Shown here: positions 27,781 to 35,709 of the stretch, one piece after another
Layout: each line of letters opens with the position of its first letter
How positions within the stretch are numbered: the first letter of the stretch is position 1
Source: Zavarzinella sp.
Lineage (GTDB): Bacteria > Planctomycetota > Planctomycetia > Gemmatales > Gemmataceae
Length of the DNA stretch: 64,000 nt
Assembly: GCA_041399155.1 (NCBI GenBank)
Contig: JAWKTI010000007.1
Location: 1 to 64,000, forward strand
Direction of reading: 5' to 3'
Made by a program: the position numbers and the translations under genes
Notes under the pieces: model-generated
Told to the model about the DNA's origin: nothing
What the model saw: the letters and a program-made list of their open reading frames with translations, nothing else
Databases searched by the model: none

Positions 27781-27902
27781 TTGATCGCCAAGTCGCCAAG
27801 ACACCACGAAGATCTGTGTGAGAAAACCAATGCGAATAACCGTAGCATCCATTGCCGAGTTTGCTGCACGTCATTCTTTGGAGCTTTGTATGGGGTCTAA
27901 TT

Positions 27903-28081
27903 AAAGAAATTCCCTCGCTGGCGGGCGATGAAGGCACATACCAATCCGTGCCTAACTCAGAAAATTCCCTCGCTAACACCTACGGCTCGTTTTGTCCTGT
28001 TGCTCCATCGTGGCTTCACGTGAGAATGCTAACGAATTAAGAAATTCCCTCGCTTGCGCTTCGGGCTATGAAGGCAAAAGC
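27903..28081. repeat. Three copies of a short dispersed intergenic repeat
   Basis: Copies near 27903-27936, 27958-27999 and 28038-28081 share the core GAAATTCCCTCGCT followed by a GC-rich stretch and GGCTATGAAGGC or GGCTCGTTTTGTC. Related copies occur near 35357-35396 and 35436-35480, and degraded ones near 80-105 and 7436-7456. No frame is kept, so they are non-coding. The rest of 27781-28194 holds nothing else I can name. Confidence 0.6.
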
Positions 28082-28194
28082 ACAATCCTAACCATGATCC
28101 AGCGAACTCTTCCTTCCTTGCGAGAAAAAGGGCTGCTTTTGTCAGTAATCTGCCTTGTTCCCTTCATCTCTAACCAGGAAAGTTGGCAGGAAGA

Positions 28195-29001
28195 CTAGGT
28201 TCTGTTGACGAATGAACGGCATTTGATGAACGTAGCAGCCAGATGAATGAAGCTCAGAAAGCAGTCTGACAATTTGTCGTATCGAGTTGCAATTCTTCGA
28301 AATTGCTTCAATTTATTAAAGAATCTTTCTATTTTGTTCCGGCTTTTGTAAGCTTCTTTGTCAATTGGCCATTCTTCCTTCGCATTTGATTTGTTTGGGA
28401 TATGTACTGGAATATCCCCTTCTTCGATCACTTTTGATCGGATACTATCGCTATCATAAGCTTTATCTGCAACAACTTCCTCGATATCAGGAACTTGTAT
28501 GATGCTTTCATCAAACAGATTGTCGAATTCAGGTGCATCTCCAGCTTGTCCAGGAGTTACTTCCACTGCGATTAACGTGTTTTCGTCAAGACATGCAACG
28601 TGAATCTTCGTACTCAATCCCCCTCTACTTCTCCCAAGATCCTGATCATCGTCGTCACCAGTTTTTGCCGCGCCAGCAGCATGTTGATGTGCTCGAACTA
28701 CTGAGCTATCGATGAATATTCGTTTGATGTTTTCAAGTGGTGTATCTTTCGGCATGTCCTCAAAAAGTCGCTGAAAAACATTGTTTTCACGCCAACGTTT
28801 GAACCGCTGATAAACTGCATTCCAGTCGCCAAATCTTGAAGGTAAATCTCTCCAAGGAAGCCCAGTTCTGATAAGAAATAACAGTGCCTCAAGGAACATA
28901 AGATCAGTAAGTTTTGGCTTTGCCCCAGCAGCGGATCTCTTGGCTCGTTCGACCAATGGCCTAAAAATTGCCCAAATTTTGGGTGTAAGCATTGCTCTCA
29001 T
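28195..29001 (-). CDS. IS5-family (IS427-like) DDE transposase
   Basis: Transposase of 268 residues catalysing cut-and-paste movement of its element. Seen: the N-terminal DUF4096-type domain (LTDLMFLEALLFLIRTGLPWRDLP, FGDWNAVYQRFKRW), the first Asp in IFIDSSVVRAHQHAAG, the second in VVADKAYDSDSIR, and the Glu with its R/K helper in YKSRNKIERFFNKLKQFRRIATRYDK. All three DDE residues are present and the frame is uninterrupted, so it may be active. The TAG stop codon is supplied by the flanking CTAG target bases, not by the element itself. ATG at 29001 or 28992. Confidence 0.93.
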   Translation of the reverse strand: MRAMLTPKIWAIFRPLVERAKRSAAGAKPKLTDLMFLEALLFLIRTGLPWRDLPSRFGDWNAVYQRFKRWRENNVFQRLFEDMPKDTPLENIKRIFIDSSVVRAHQHAAGAAKTGDDDDQDLGRSRGGLSTKIHVACLDENTLIAVEVTPGQAGDAPEFDNLFDESIIQVPDIEEVVADKAYDSDSIRSKVIEEGDIPVHIPNKSNAKEEWPIDKEAYKSRNKIERFFNKLKQFRRIATRYDKLSDCFLSFIHLAATFIKCRSFVNRT

Positions 29002-29073
29002 GATGCGCCTGCCTTGACGTTAAGTGCCTGTAATAAAAGGGTTTAGAAAGAAACTCCGATTCGTCAACACGCC
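28199..29073 (-). mobile_element. IS5-family insertion sequence, apparently intact
   Basis: An 875-base element flanked on both sides by CTAG (28195-28198 and 29074-29077), which fits the CTAG/TA target preference of IS427-type elements. Terminal inverted repeats share TGTTGACGAAT with partial matches outside it (GGTTC on the left end, GGGCG on the right, both read inward). It contains one transposase gene. It sits in a repeat-rich gap behind the RHS remnant. Confidence 0.85.
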
Positions 29074-29129
29074 CTAGTCACTTCAACAAAGGTGGATCCG
29101 TTAATGAAATGAGGCAGAAACAGCATTAG

Positions 29130-29525
29130 TTAATGTGGAATTTCTATAGACAGTTTATTTGCACCGGATGTAATTTCTTTAGTAATCGTGGTTGTTCCGA
29201 CATCCTGATACAACTTAGGCACAACAAATTCGTTTGGCTTGCTCATCTGTCCCGGAGGGAGCTGTTCTGCAGGAGGTGGCAAAAAATAAACTTTATACGT
29301 TCCTGTTTTGAGAGGCGTGGATAAAGTGAATTCGCCATTTTTGTTCAGATCGGCCTGTGCGGCGGAACCTGTCTCAGGCATCATGAAATTTATTGAACCA
29401 GATGATACAGGGCTTCCCTTGTAGGTCACTTTGCCAGTAATTGTTCCCGTATCACCAGAGCCACAGCCAGTCAGAACGAACAGACTAATCAACAATATTG
29501 CAAATATTTGAATGCGAGTGCTCAT
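29130..29525 (-). CDS. Lipoprotein with carboxypeptidase regulatory-like fold
   Basis: Lipoprotein of 131 residues. Signal with lipobox ending VLTGC, then a short Gly/Ser linker and a single transthyretin-like beta sandwich: TGTITGKVTYKGSPVSSGSI, FMMPETGSAAQADLNKNGEF, TLSTPLKTGTYKVYFLPP. This architecture (GC lipobox, G-x-V-x-Y-x-G-x-P) is one of the most common small-protein types in planctomycetes and is very often placed directly behind a DUF1559 gene, as here (its start lies 48 bases after the DUF1559 stop). Probably cotranscribed with it; function unknown. Confidence 0.85.
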   Translation of the reverse strand: MSTRIQIFAILLISLFVLTGCGSGDTGTITGKVTYKGSPVSSGSINFMMPETGSAAQADLNKNGEFTLSTPLKTGTYKVYFLPPPAEQLPPGQMSKPNEFVVPKLYQDVGTTTITKEITSGANKLSIEIPH

Positions 29526-29573
29526 TCAGATCCCCCAGGATTAAGTCCATTGCGGTAAAAAGAATTGGATCAA

Positions 29574-30533
29574 TTATGGTAGTGTGTTGGCGACACCATC
29601 ATCGCGAGAACATGCCCGTTGAAATGTATTGAAATCGATACTGTTGGAAACAAATCGCACTGAGCCATCGCCAAGTACCACATTGATGCCCCCGGTATGA
29701 AATGAATTCAGGATCGTATTTCCCATCCATGTCTGATTTGCCCCAGCAGGAGCCGTGTTCGAGTTGATTGCATATGCATTTGCAGTAAGACCTGTCCCCC
29801 AGAGATCGCCACAGCCTCCGATTCCACAACTGCTGACTCCTCTACTCGATCCGTTCGTACAACCTCCCCATGGAGTGTAATAGCCATTTCGAATGTCTCC
29901 ATTGTGAGTTGTAGTACCCCGAATTTTTCCACTTTGTTCTGCTACCAGAATAGTGTTTGATGAACCATCAGTACATGAAGCGAACGTAGTATATTCGTTC
30001 CATAACAACATCCCATTGTTTGTCCACCATCCACCATAATTGGAAGGTGAATATCCAGAATTCGCTCCTGATGGGTTCGGGTAAGCACCCATGATTCCTT
30101 GATACGAAGATACTTGATGGTTATAATTAGTCCACCAGGTAACCCAGGACGCTGGTTGTGTATCTGGCAACGACGAAGAGGGACATTTGAATGTGGAGAT
30201 GACGGTATTTCGAAGAAGTGGCTCTGCCTGAATGTTGTTTAAATTTATCTGACGGTAGAGATTATCCTGCTCGATATAAGGAAAGATTTCCACTTTCCAG
30301 TTTGCACGCGAGACAGAGTTTTGATGCCCGTAAGGAAACCTTAAATATGCATCATGGTAGTTATGTAAAGCTATTCCAATCTGTTTCAGGTTATTGGAAC
30401 ATTTCATGCGATTGGCCGCCTCGCGCACTTTTTGCACGGCGGGTAACAGCAGACCAATCAGAATTGCAATAATTGCAATAACAACCAATAATTCGATCAG
30501 TGTAAATGCTGACCTTCGTTGTAGAACAGGCAT
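29574..30533 (-). CDS. DUF1559 prepilin-like protein
   Basis: Planctomycete DUF1559 protein of 319 residues. N-terminal type IV prepilin signal RRSAFTLIELLVVIAIIAIL, with cleavage expected before F, then the DUF1559 start PAVQKVREAANRMKCSNNLK and HNYHDAYLRFP, and the C-terminal H-x9-DG-type motif (FHTGGINVVLGDGSVRFVS). These proteins occur in dozens of copies per planctomycete genome and are thought to be pseudopilins exported by a type II-like machine such as that encoded by gspEF here. Start at 30533 is supported by GGAG 8 bases upstream; the open frame extends 33 bases further. Confidence 0.93.
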   Translation of the reverse strand: MPVLQRRSAFTLIELLVVIAIIAILIGLLLPAVQKVREAANRMKCSNNLKQIGIALHNYHDAYLRFPYGHQNSVSRANWKVEIFPYIEQDNLYRQINLNNIQAEPLLRNTVISTFKCPSSSLPDTQPASWVTWWTNYNHQVSSYQGIMGAYPNPSGANSGYSPSNYGGWWTNNGMLLWNEYTTFASCTDGSSNTILVAEQSGKIRGTTTHNGDIRNGYYTPWGGCTNGSSRGVSSCGIGGCGDLWGTGLTANAYAINSNTAPAGANQTWMGNTILNSFHTGGINVVLGDGSVRFVSNSIDFNTFQRACSRDDGVANTLP

Positions 30534-30587
30534 TAAATTCTCCAGTTTGAAGTGCTTGACATTCAATAATTTTTGGAGAGTAGACTG

Positions 30588-30616
30588 ATATTTGCAGCTT
30601 CAGAACAAGTTGTCAA
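30588..30616 (-). promoter_or_regulatory. Possible promoter of the DUF1559 gene
   Basis: Minus strand TTGACA, 17 bases, AAATAT, about 55 bases ahead of the start at 30533. The -35 is perfect, the -10 weak. Confidence 0.35.
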
Positions 30617-31150
30617 GTGTATTTTTCGAAAAACGCCTGCTACGCAATAAGTTTCACACCATCTGCAAAATTGAGCCGTTGATTGTTGATGCCTAACATG
30701 AACAAAACAAGCTTGCATTCGTAAGGAAGCACTTTCCAGGTGATGTTCGGTGGAAATCAATGCTGGATGCCATTTCCCCATGTTTGTGCACCAAATCCAA
30801 TATGGAGTAAGCACCCAAGTCTGCTCAGCAACTGAAAATGAGAAAATGATGAGAGGAAATTTCGAGAATTTTCCACTTTTTGCAAAATTAGGGAACAAAA
30901 TTCCATTATAATTGTCTATATTATTGTAATTCCGTACATTTACGCGCGGAATACTTGATTCATTGAAATGGGGGCAACACCCCCAGGAGAGATTACCATG
31001 AACATTCTTTGACACGGATTTCTGAGGAAATTGCAAGACGGCTACAACGGACCGAAAAAGCCCTGGTGGGGTGCATCGAAGTTTTCGCTTGCCGGGCCAT
31101 TGATCGCTCGCTGATCAGTACGCGAAAGCAGATCGATTGATAACTGCCAA
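30617..31150. other. Gene-poor stretch with an ECF-type promoter and a coding scar
   Basis: No complete gene is supported in these 534 bases. On the plus strand there is an ECF-like promoter (listed separately), a small GGGGGC-AACA-CCCCC hairpin near 30970-30984, then AGGAGAG and an ATG at 30998 that meets TGA after four codons. Another frame stays open from 31003 to 31140 and reads like a helical protein (TRISEEIARRLQRTEKALVG), suggesting a frameshifted remnant. Confidence 0.45.
30893..30919 (+). promoter_or_regulatory. ECF sigma-type promoter element, copy A
   Basis: GGAAC, 16-base spacer, TGTCTA. It matches, together with its flanks (upstream TTTCCACTTTTT and the GGGAACAAAAT box), the element at 35521-35547, which precedes a gene in the same orientation. 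Confidence 0.4.
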
Positions 31151-31912
31151 TTACCGTTTCGGCAGTAATTCTGGTCGTTCCAGACGACTGATTTCGACCA
31201 ATAATGTGCGGTTTTCTGTAAAAGGAGAGTCGCCACGGTTGGCCCATACAATGTGGCCTTTCCGGTCGATCACAAATGTGCCGTGCATCAGTTGCCCCTC
31301 TTCGCCAGCTTTTTTGCTGGGCGTGAATGTGCCGTACTGTGCCGCCACCAGGTTCGATGGGTCGGACAGCACCGGGAAAGAGAAGGCCCCATACTGCTTG
31401 AATCGTTCTCGCGTTTCTTCCGTGGGATCGGCACTGACCGCCAGTACCGTCACACCCAGTTCGCGGAACTTTTCGAAATCTTTGTTCAACGCGAATAGCT
31501 GACTGACACAGTGGTTACAGTAATACCCGTAGTAAAACACCAGCACCACCGGACCTTGCTTGAGAGTATCCGACAAGCGGATAGGTTTGTCGTTGGTATC
31601 TGAAAGCGTAAAGTCCGGTGCCTGCTGCCCGAGCAGTGGGTGCGTCTGGGTCGGGATCGATTGATAAGCAGGATCAGCAAGTATTGCGGTCAGTGGTTCC
31701 GAAAGGGGCTTAAATTTCCTCTGTTCCAGGTCGGCCAGGGCTTCCTGGGCGATGTTGGGCTGCACTGGGGCAGGGGACTGCCCATCTCGCATCAGGCTGA
31801 AGGCCAGGATGATGCCACCAATGACACAGCAGAGGCCGACTGCCAGGGCAAACCAGGGCGAACGTCGCTTCACTTCATTTGCGGTTGTGGGAGTTGATTC
31901 GATTCGGTTCAT
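31151..31912 (-). CDS. Membrane-anchored redoxin (AhpC/TSA, thioredoxin fold)
   Basis: Thioredoxin-fold redoxin of about 253 residues with a single N-terminal membrane helix (WFALAVGLCCVIGGIILAF), the catalytic domain facing the periplasm. Seen: QTHPLLGQQAPDFTLSDTND, the strand-to-loop motif VVLVFYYGYYCNHCVSQL with a C-N-H-C pair, and LSDPSNLVAAQYGTF then GTFVIDRKGHIVWANRG. The CxxC is closer to BCP/AhpC-like redoxins and thiol-disulfide proteins than to SCO. It is last in the ctaA-ctaB operon, so a role in cytochrome oxidase assembly or in keeping thiols reduced is plausible. Start at 31912 behind AAAGGAG; the open frame reaches 32005. Confidence 0.82.
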   Translation of the reverse strand: MNRIESTPTTANEVKRRSPWFALAVGLCCVIGGIILAFSLMRDGQSPAPVQPNIAQEALADLEQRKFKPLSEPLTAILADPAYQSIPTQTHPLLGQQAPDFTLSDTNDKPIRLSDTLKQGPVVLVFYYGYYCNHCVSQLFALNKDFEKFRELGVTVLAVSADPTEETRERFKQYGAFSFPVLSDPSNLVAAQYGTFTPSKKAGEEGQLMHGTFVIDRKGHIVWANRGDSPFTENRTLLVEISRLERPELLPKR

Positions 31913-31926
31913 CTGGATGACTCCTT

Positions 31927-32463
31927 TCAGGAAGTACGACGACTTCCAAGCAGCATATACGCGCCAATGATGGTCAGTGAGATGGCACCACAGGCACGCA
32001 CCCACATTGGCAATGAAAATGGGAAAAGGCTGGAATTTTCGGTGGCAGGTGCTGAAGAACGATCGCCGTCGGCAGTGCGATCTGGCACCTTACAACAGGG
32101 AGCGATGCCAAAACTCAACAAGACGCGTGCGGGAACAACATAGTCCTCAATTTTCGTTAATTGGATCGAGTCGGCGTTCCGACCATCAATCTTCAACTCC
32201 ACACGAAAGTACGGCCCAGGTGGGAGTGGGAACTCTGCTCGTCCTTCTTTTCCGGTTTCACCTTCCGCAAACAGTTGAGCATTTGATGAATAGATCTGAA
32301 AGGTCGCTTCGGGTACAGGGTTGGCATCGTGGCTGATTGCCATCTCAACCCAACCATCTTTCACCGTAAATGCAACATGGGGTTCGCTGGCGCTAATGGG
32401 CATATTACCCATAAACAACATCGTGAATACGACAGCCACAGAACAACAGTTGCGATTTTTCAC
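31927..32463 (-). CDS. Exported protein with C-terminal membrane helix
   Basis: Protein of 178 residues, not assigned to a family. It has a signal peptide (CCSVAVVFTMLFMGNMPISAS), a beta-rich middle resembling a single immunoglobulin-like or carboxypeptidase-regulatory domain (GRAEFPLPPGPYFRVELKID), and near the C-terminus a hydrophobic helix (WVRACGAISLTIIGAYMLLG) before a short basic tail. So it is a periplasm-facing single-span protein. It lies between ctaB (51-base gap) and the redoxin (14-base gap) and is clearly in that operon; a helper in heme-copper oxidase assembly is possible but not shown. Confidence 0.75.
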   Translation of the reverse strand: MKNRNCCSVAVVFTMLFMGNMPISASEPHVAFTVKDGWVEMAISHDANPVPEATFQIYSSNAQLFAEGETGKEGRAEFPLPPGPYFRVELKIDGRNADSIQLTKIEDYVVPARVLLSFGIAPCCKVPDRTADGDRSSAPATENSSLFPFSLPMWVRACGAISLTIIGAYMLLGSRRTS

Positions 32464-32514
32464 GGTATTATCCTACTCGATGGCACCACGGACTTCACAT
32501 GTCGGTGCCGTTGT

Positions 32515-33441
32515 TTACCATGGGAAGCGGGCAGCGTTCAGCATCATGATCCCCATCTGGATGGGCAAGTAAATAATGCTTACTTTCAACACCTGTTTCG
32601 CCGCACTGTGGGTGCGCTCATGAGAAAACTTTAATGTCGATGACAGGAACCATAGGCCAATCACCAGTGAAATACCCAGGTAGAGCAGATCGACTGGCTG
32701 AAAAAACAGCACCAGAAGACTGCTGGCAATTAATAACACGCACCAACCGATCATGGCCCTGCTGGTGCGTTGGCCCGTGCTGTCCAGTACGGGCAGCATC
32801 CGGTAGCCCCCACGTCGATAGTCGTCGCGATACATCCACGCAATGGCCATAAAGTGGGGCAATTGCCAGCAAAACAGCACCAGGAAGATGCAAAGGGCGG
32901 CCCAATCCAGATTGCCACGGGCGGCAGTCCAGCCGATTACAGGTGGGAGAGCACCCGGAATGGCACCCACAACGGTATTCCAGGTGGAAAACTTCTTCAT
33001 TGGGGTATAAATCGCCACATAAAACAGAAACGTTGCCGCAGCTACCAGGCACGGCAGCACGCTGGGGAGTGCGTAAAAGAGATAGTTCAGACCAGTGACC
33101 AGTGAAATCGTCCCCACCATCGCCACTTCGTTGGTGGAAAGTCGACCTGCGGGCAATGGGCGATCGGCCGTGCGACGCATCTGGGCATCGCTGGTGCGTT
33201 CCAGCAATTGATTCCAGATATTGGCCGAAGCAGCCACCAGACCGGTTCCCAACAGTACGTGAAGCAATGGCAACCACTGAAAATTGCCCACCGCACCCAT
33301 GAAATAGCCCGCAGCTACGGTGACCAGCACCATGACGGCAATCCGTGGCTTGCAGAGTTGAACATAATCGGTCAACCGTCCCGCAAGTCGCTGGGTGATA
33401 TTCGGTGCCATCGTCTGGGTGAGGGTTGCAGGGATATTCAT
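32515..33441 (-). CDS. ctaB: Protoheme IX farnesyltransferase (heme O synthase)
   Basis: UbiA-superfamily membrane enzyme of 308 residues that attaches a farnesyl group to protoheme, giving heme O for cytochrome oxidase. Seen: DYVQLCKPRIAVMVLVTVAAG at the start, the first Asp-rich region written here as NQLLERTSDAQMRRTADRPL (family form N-x3-D-x3-D-x2-M-x-R-T-x2-R-P, with Glu replacing the first Asp), and the second as YRDDYRRGGYRMLPVLD. Seven or more hydrophobic segments follow. It is 12 bases behind ctaA, the next enzyme in heme A synthesis. Preceded by the usual short spacing, so translational coupling is likely. Confidence 0.93.
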   Translation of the reverse strand: MNIPATLTQTMAPNITQRLAGRLTDYVQLCKPRIAVMVLVTVAAGYFMGAVGNFQWLPLLHVLLGTGLVAASANIWNQLLERTSDAQMRRTADRPLPAGRLSTNEVAMVGTISLVTGLNYLFYALPSVLPCLVAAATFLFYVAIYTPMKKFSTWNTVVGAIPGALPPVIGWTAARGNLDWAALCIFLVLFCWQLPHFMAIAWMYRDDYRRGGYRMLPVLDSTGQRTSRAMIGWCVLLIASSLLVLFFQPVDLLYLGISLVIGLWFLSSTLKFSHERTHSAAKQVLKVSIIYLPIQMGIMMLNAARFPW

Positions 33442-33453
33442 GCGATTGTTCTA

Positions 33454-34659
33454 TTAAACGCTGACCGTTTCCTGTGGGTTGGGTGCGACATCGTGATAAG
33501 GCAGATCACTGTAAGTTTCTTTTTTTGTATGGGCAGGTAACTGCCTGACCATCAGCCAGGTAATGACACTGATGCCAAAAATCCAGAGCCCCAGGTGGGA
33601 GTGACTGGAGCGAACGGCGGCATCTATTTCCCGTGGGATCGAAAGTTCGACGTTTGTTTGAACAAATTTGCCCAGCCAGGCTTCCACGCCCAGAACTACC
33701 TGGAATGTCATGAAGAACATCAGCAGATAGCAAGGCCAGAAAAATATTTTCTTGGTTTGTGGGTGGATGAGCATCTGTTTGATGATCAGCGTAGCAAATC
33801 CAAACACAATAAAGGCGTTCAGCAGGTGCAAACGCTGGGACAGTGGGCTGCCATAATGCCGTAACATCGCACCGAGAACGATCTGGCCGAAGGCGAACAG
33901 CACCAAAGCGACTGATTGCCAGCGTAACTTGCGGCGGTCGACAGCAGGCAGCAGGGGTGCTGGTGCCACATTTCGACTTGCCCGACGCAGCGACCAGGTC
34001 AGTGCCAGCAGCAGTGCGAAGACCAGTGAAGCGAAACTACCATGGATCAGGGCGAAATCGGTGCCAAAAAGTGCGTCAAGACGCACCCGCAGTCCACCAA
34101 GTAACCCCTGGACCATCACCGCAGCAAGCACCACCACCGAAAGCAGGCCCAGTGGCGTGCGGTTCGATTTTTGAAACGCGGCCAGCAGTCCACTTCCCAG
34201 TGCCAGCACCAACGCCAGCCCCATCGTGGCAATCATGCCCATGGGCCAGACCACGCGGGGCTCTTCCACCTGTTTCATCATCACGCGGTGAAAATTGCCA
34301 AAAATTGCCAATAGTACGAAGACACTGATCAACCCCACCCAACGCAGGCGACGATGCGGGATGCACCACCAGATTCCCAGCGTGAGCAATGAGATCAATG
34401 CCCCCACAGTAAATCCGGCGAGGCGGTGGGTATGTTCAATCAGAAACCCACGGTGGTGTTCTTTCCAATCAATGGTGGACAGATACCAGGGTTCCGTGGG
34501 CCAGATTGGATCGGACATGCCCACACGGAAGGAGGTCACCAGCGAGCCAAGTACCAGCAGCACCGTAGTGGCAACCACGCTGAGAATAGCCAGCCAGTAC
34601 AACCCACGGGGCATTCTGCGTGCTGGCGATTCCGAAATTGGCAGTTGATTCGCGTCCAT
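33454..34659 (-). CDS. ctaA: Heme A synthase (COX15/CtaA family)
   Basis: Multi-span membrane enzyme of 401 residues that oxidises the methyl group of heme O to make heme A. Seen: eight or so hydrophobic segments and two heme-ligand histidine blocks: WKEHHRGFLIEHTHRLAGFTVG in the first half, LIHGSFASLVFALLLALTWSL after it, and RHYGSPLSQRLHLLNAFIVFG and SSHSHLGLWIFGISVITW in the second half. The internal duplication (two four-helix bundles) matches the family. It heads the operon ctaA-ctaB-membrane protein-redoxin and is divergent from the ArsR gene, whose product could control it. Confidence 0.93.
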   Translation of the reverse strand: MDANQLPISESPARRMPRGLYWLAILSVVATTVLLVLGSLVTSFRVGMSDPIWPTEPWYLSTIDWKEHHRGFLIEHTHRLAGFTVGALISLLTLGIWWCIPHRRLRWVGLISVFVLLAIFGNFHRVMMKQVEEPRVVWPMGMIATMGLALVLALGSGLLAAFQKSNRTPLGLLSVVVLAAVMVQGLLGGLRVRLDALFGTDFALIHGSFASLVFALLLALTWSLRRASRNVAPAPLLPAVDRRKLRWQSVALVLFAFGQIVLGAMLRHYGSPLSQRLHLLNAFIVFGFATLIIKQMLIHPQTKKIFFWPCYLLMFFMTFQVVLGVEAWLGKFVQTNVELSIPREIDAAVRSSHSHLGLWIFGISVITWLMVRQLPAHTKKETYSDLPYHDVAPNPQETVSV

Positions 34660-34981
34660 TGGGATAAATTGTCTCCCACTGTTGGGTGGGATTTCAGATT
34701 CAAACTACAATAAGGATATTCTAAGCGTTCTGGGTGCCCACCAAACACGATTCTTGCCCAGATCGCTGGTTTTCTGAACCTTGCGAAGAATTTTCTTATT
34801 TCTGTGAATGAAGAAAAAAGAAGATTGCAGAATCTATTGTCTGATGCTTGCCTGATTATTGTGGGAATCCTATGACAAGATTTCATGTTGAAACAGATGA
34901 TTGAACGCCCATACGACCATTAGTTCTTGCCCGATGAACGGGCAACTGGGAATATACGGTACACAAGAGACTACAAAACTT
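34660..34981. other. Divergent region between ctaA and the ArsR gene
   Basis: A 322-base spacer. It holds the candidate promoter for the ArsR gene (listed) and must hold the ctaA promoter. The frame of the ArsR gene remains open back to 34901, but that part does not look coding. Confidence 0.45.
34848..34876 (+). promoter_or_regulatory. Possible promoter of the ArsR-type regulator
   Basis: TTGCCT, 17-base spacer, TATGAC, about 105 bases before the chosen start. Confidence 0.3.
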
Positions 34982-35290
34982 ATGACGAACGAGAAAGAAG
35001 CACAAGAGTGTGCGGAATTGCTGAAAGCGATTGGCGAAAAGAATCGCATTCGGATTATTGAGAGCCTTTCGGAAGGCGCAAAAAACGTGTCGGAGCTGGC
35101 ATCGGCGTTAAAATTAGAAATTGTTAATGTTTCTCACCACCTGGGTGTGCTGAAATCAGTCCGCCTGGTGAAAGAAAAGAAGCTGGGCCGATTCAAGCAA
35201 TATTCGCTGACGCCTGAATATTTCAACGCTGAGGGCGAAATCCCCACCTTGAATTTGGGCTGGTGCCACCTGGTGCTGGGCGAAAAATAG
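34982..35290 (+). CDS. ArsR-family winged-helix transcriptional regulator
   Basis: DNA-binding regulator of 102 residues. The winged helix is plain: ECAELLKAIGEKNRIRIIES (helices 1-2), GAKNVSELASALKLEIVNVSHHLGVLKSV (helix-turn-helix with the S-H-H-L-x-x-L signature of ArsR proteins) and LVKEKKLGRFKQYSLTPEYF (wing). The usual metal-binding E-L-C-V-C-D-L motif of ArsR/SmtB is absent, so a metal effector should not be assumed; a C-terminal GWCHLVLG holds one Cys and one His. Start at 34982 is preferred since the domain begins there; upstream ATGs at 34934 and 34901 are alternatives. Divergent from the heme A operon. Confidence 0.85.
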   Translation: MTNEKEAQECAELLKAIGEKNRIRIIESLSEGAKNVSELASALKLEIVNVSHHLGVLKSVRLVKEKKLGRFKQYSLTPEYFNAEGEIPTLNLGWCHLVLGEK

Positions 35291-35356
35291 TCTTCAAGTT
35301 GGTATTTTTCAGCGCCACACTGTCTTCCTTGCGGCTAATTTTTCCAGCACTTCACG

Positions 35357-35480
35357 GAAGATTCCATCGCTCACGCTTCCGGCTCGTTTTGTCGCGTTTT
35401 TTCTTTGCGTATTCGCGACTTTGCGGTCGATTTTGAAAAAGAAATTCCCTTGCTCACGCTGGGGGCTATGAAGACAAAAA
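35357..35480. repeat. Two copies of the short dispersed intergenic repeat
   Basis: Copies at 35357-35396 (ATTCCATCGCTCACGCTTCC, then GGCTCGTTTTGTC) and 35436-35480 (GAAATTCCCTTGCTCACGCT, then GGGCTATGAAGAC) match those near 28 kb. They fill most of the 419-base gap between the ArsR gene and the hydrolase gene. Confidence 0.55.
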
Positions 35481-35520
35481 CAATTATCTGAAAATATTTC
35501 CACTTTTTTCAATTTTTTTG

Positions 35521-35547
35521 GGAACAAAATCAATATACGTGCGTCTA
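35521..35547 (+). promoter_or_regulatory. ECF sigma-type promoter element, copy B
   Basis: GGAAC, 16-base spacer, CGTCTA. These boxes and spacing are typical of extracytoplasmic-function sigma factor promoters. The predicted start is about 155 bases ahead of the hydrolase ATG at 35710. Confidence 0.45.
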
Positions 35548-35709
35548 TATATTGTAGTTGGTAATTTCACCAGACCTTTTGTTAACGCAGGTGCCTGAGT
35601 TTAGGCAGGTTTCCTTCGTTCCAAAACGGGGTGCAGGCTTTTTCTGCGCTTTCCCTTTGAAAAATCTTTTCCCAACACGTACGATGGGGAGCACTTCAGG
35701 AGTTTCTAC

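Noticed and set aside
30563..31036. 157-codon minus-strand frame right of the DUF1559 gene
   Set aside because: Composition is non-coding, no start signal, no motif; it spans the promoter region and the ECF-type element.
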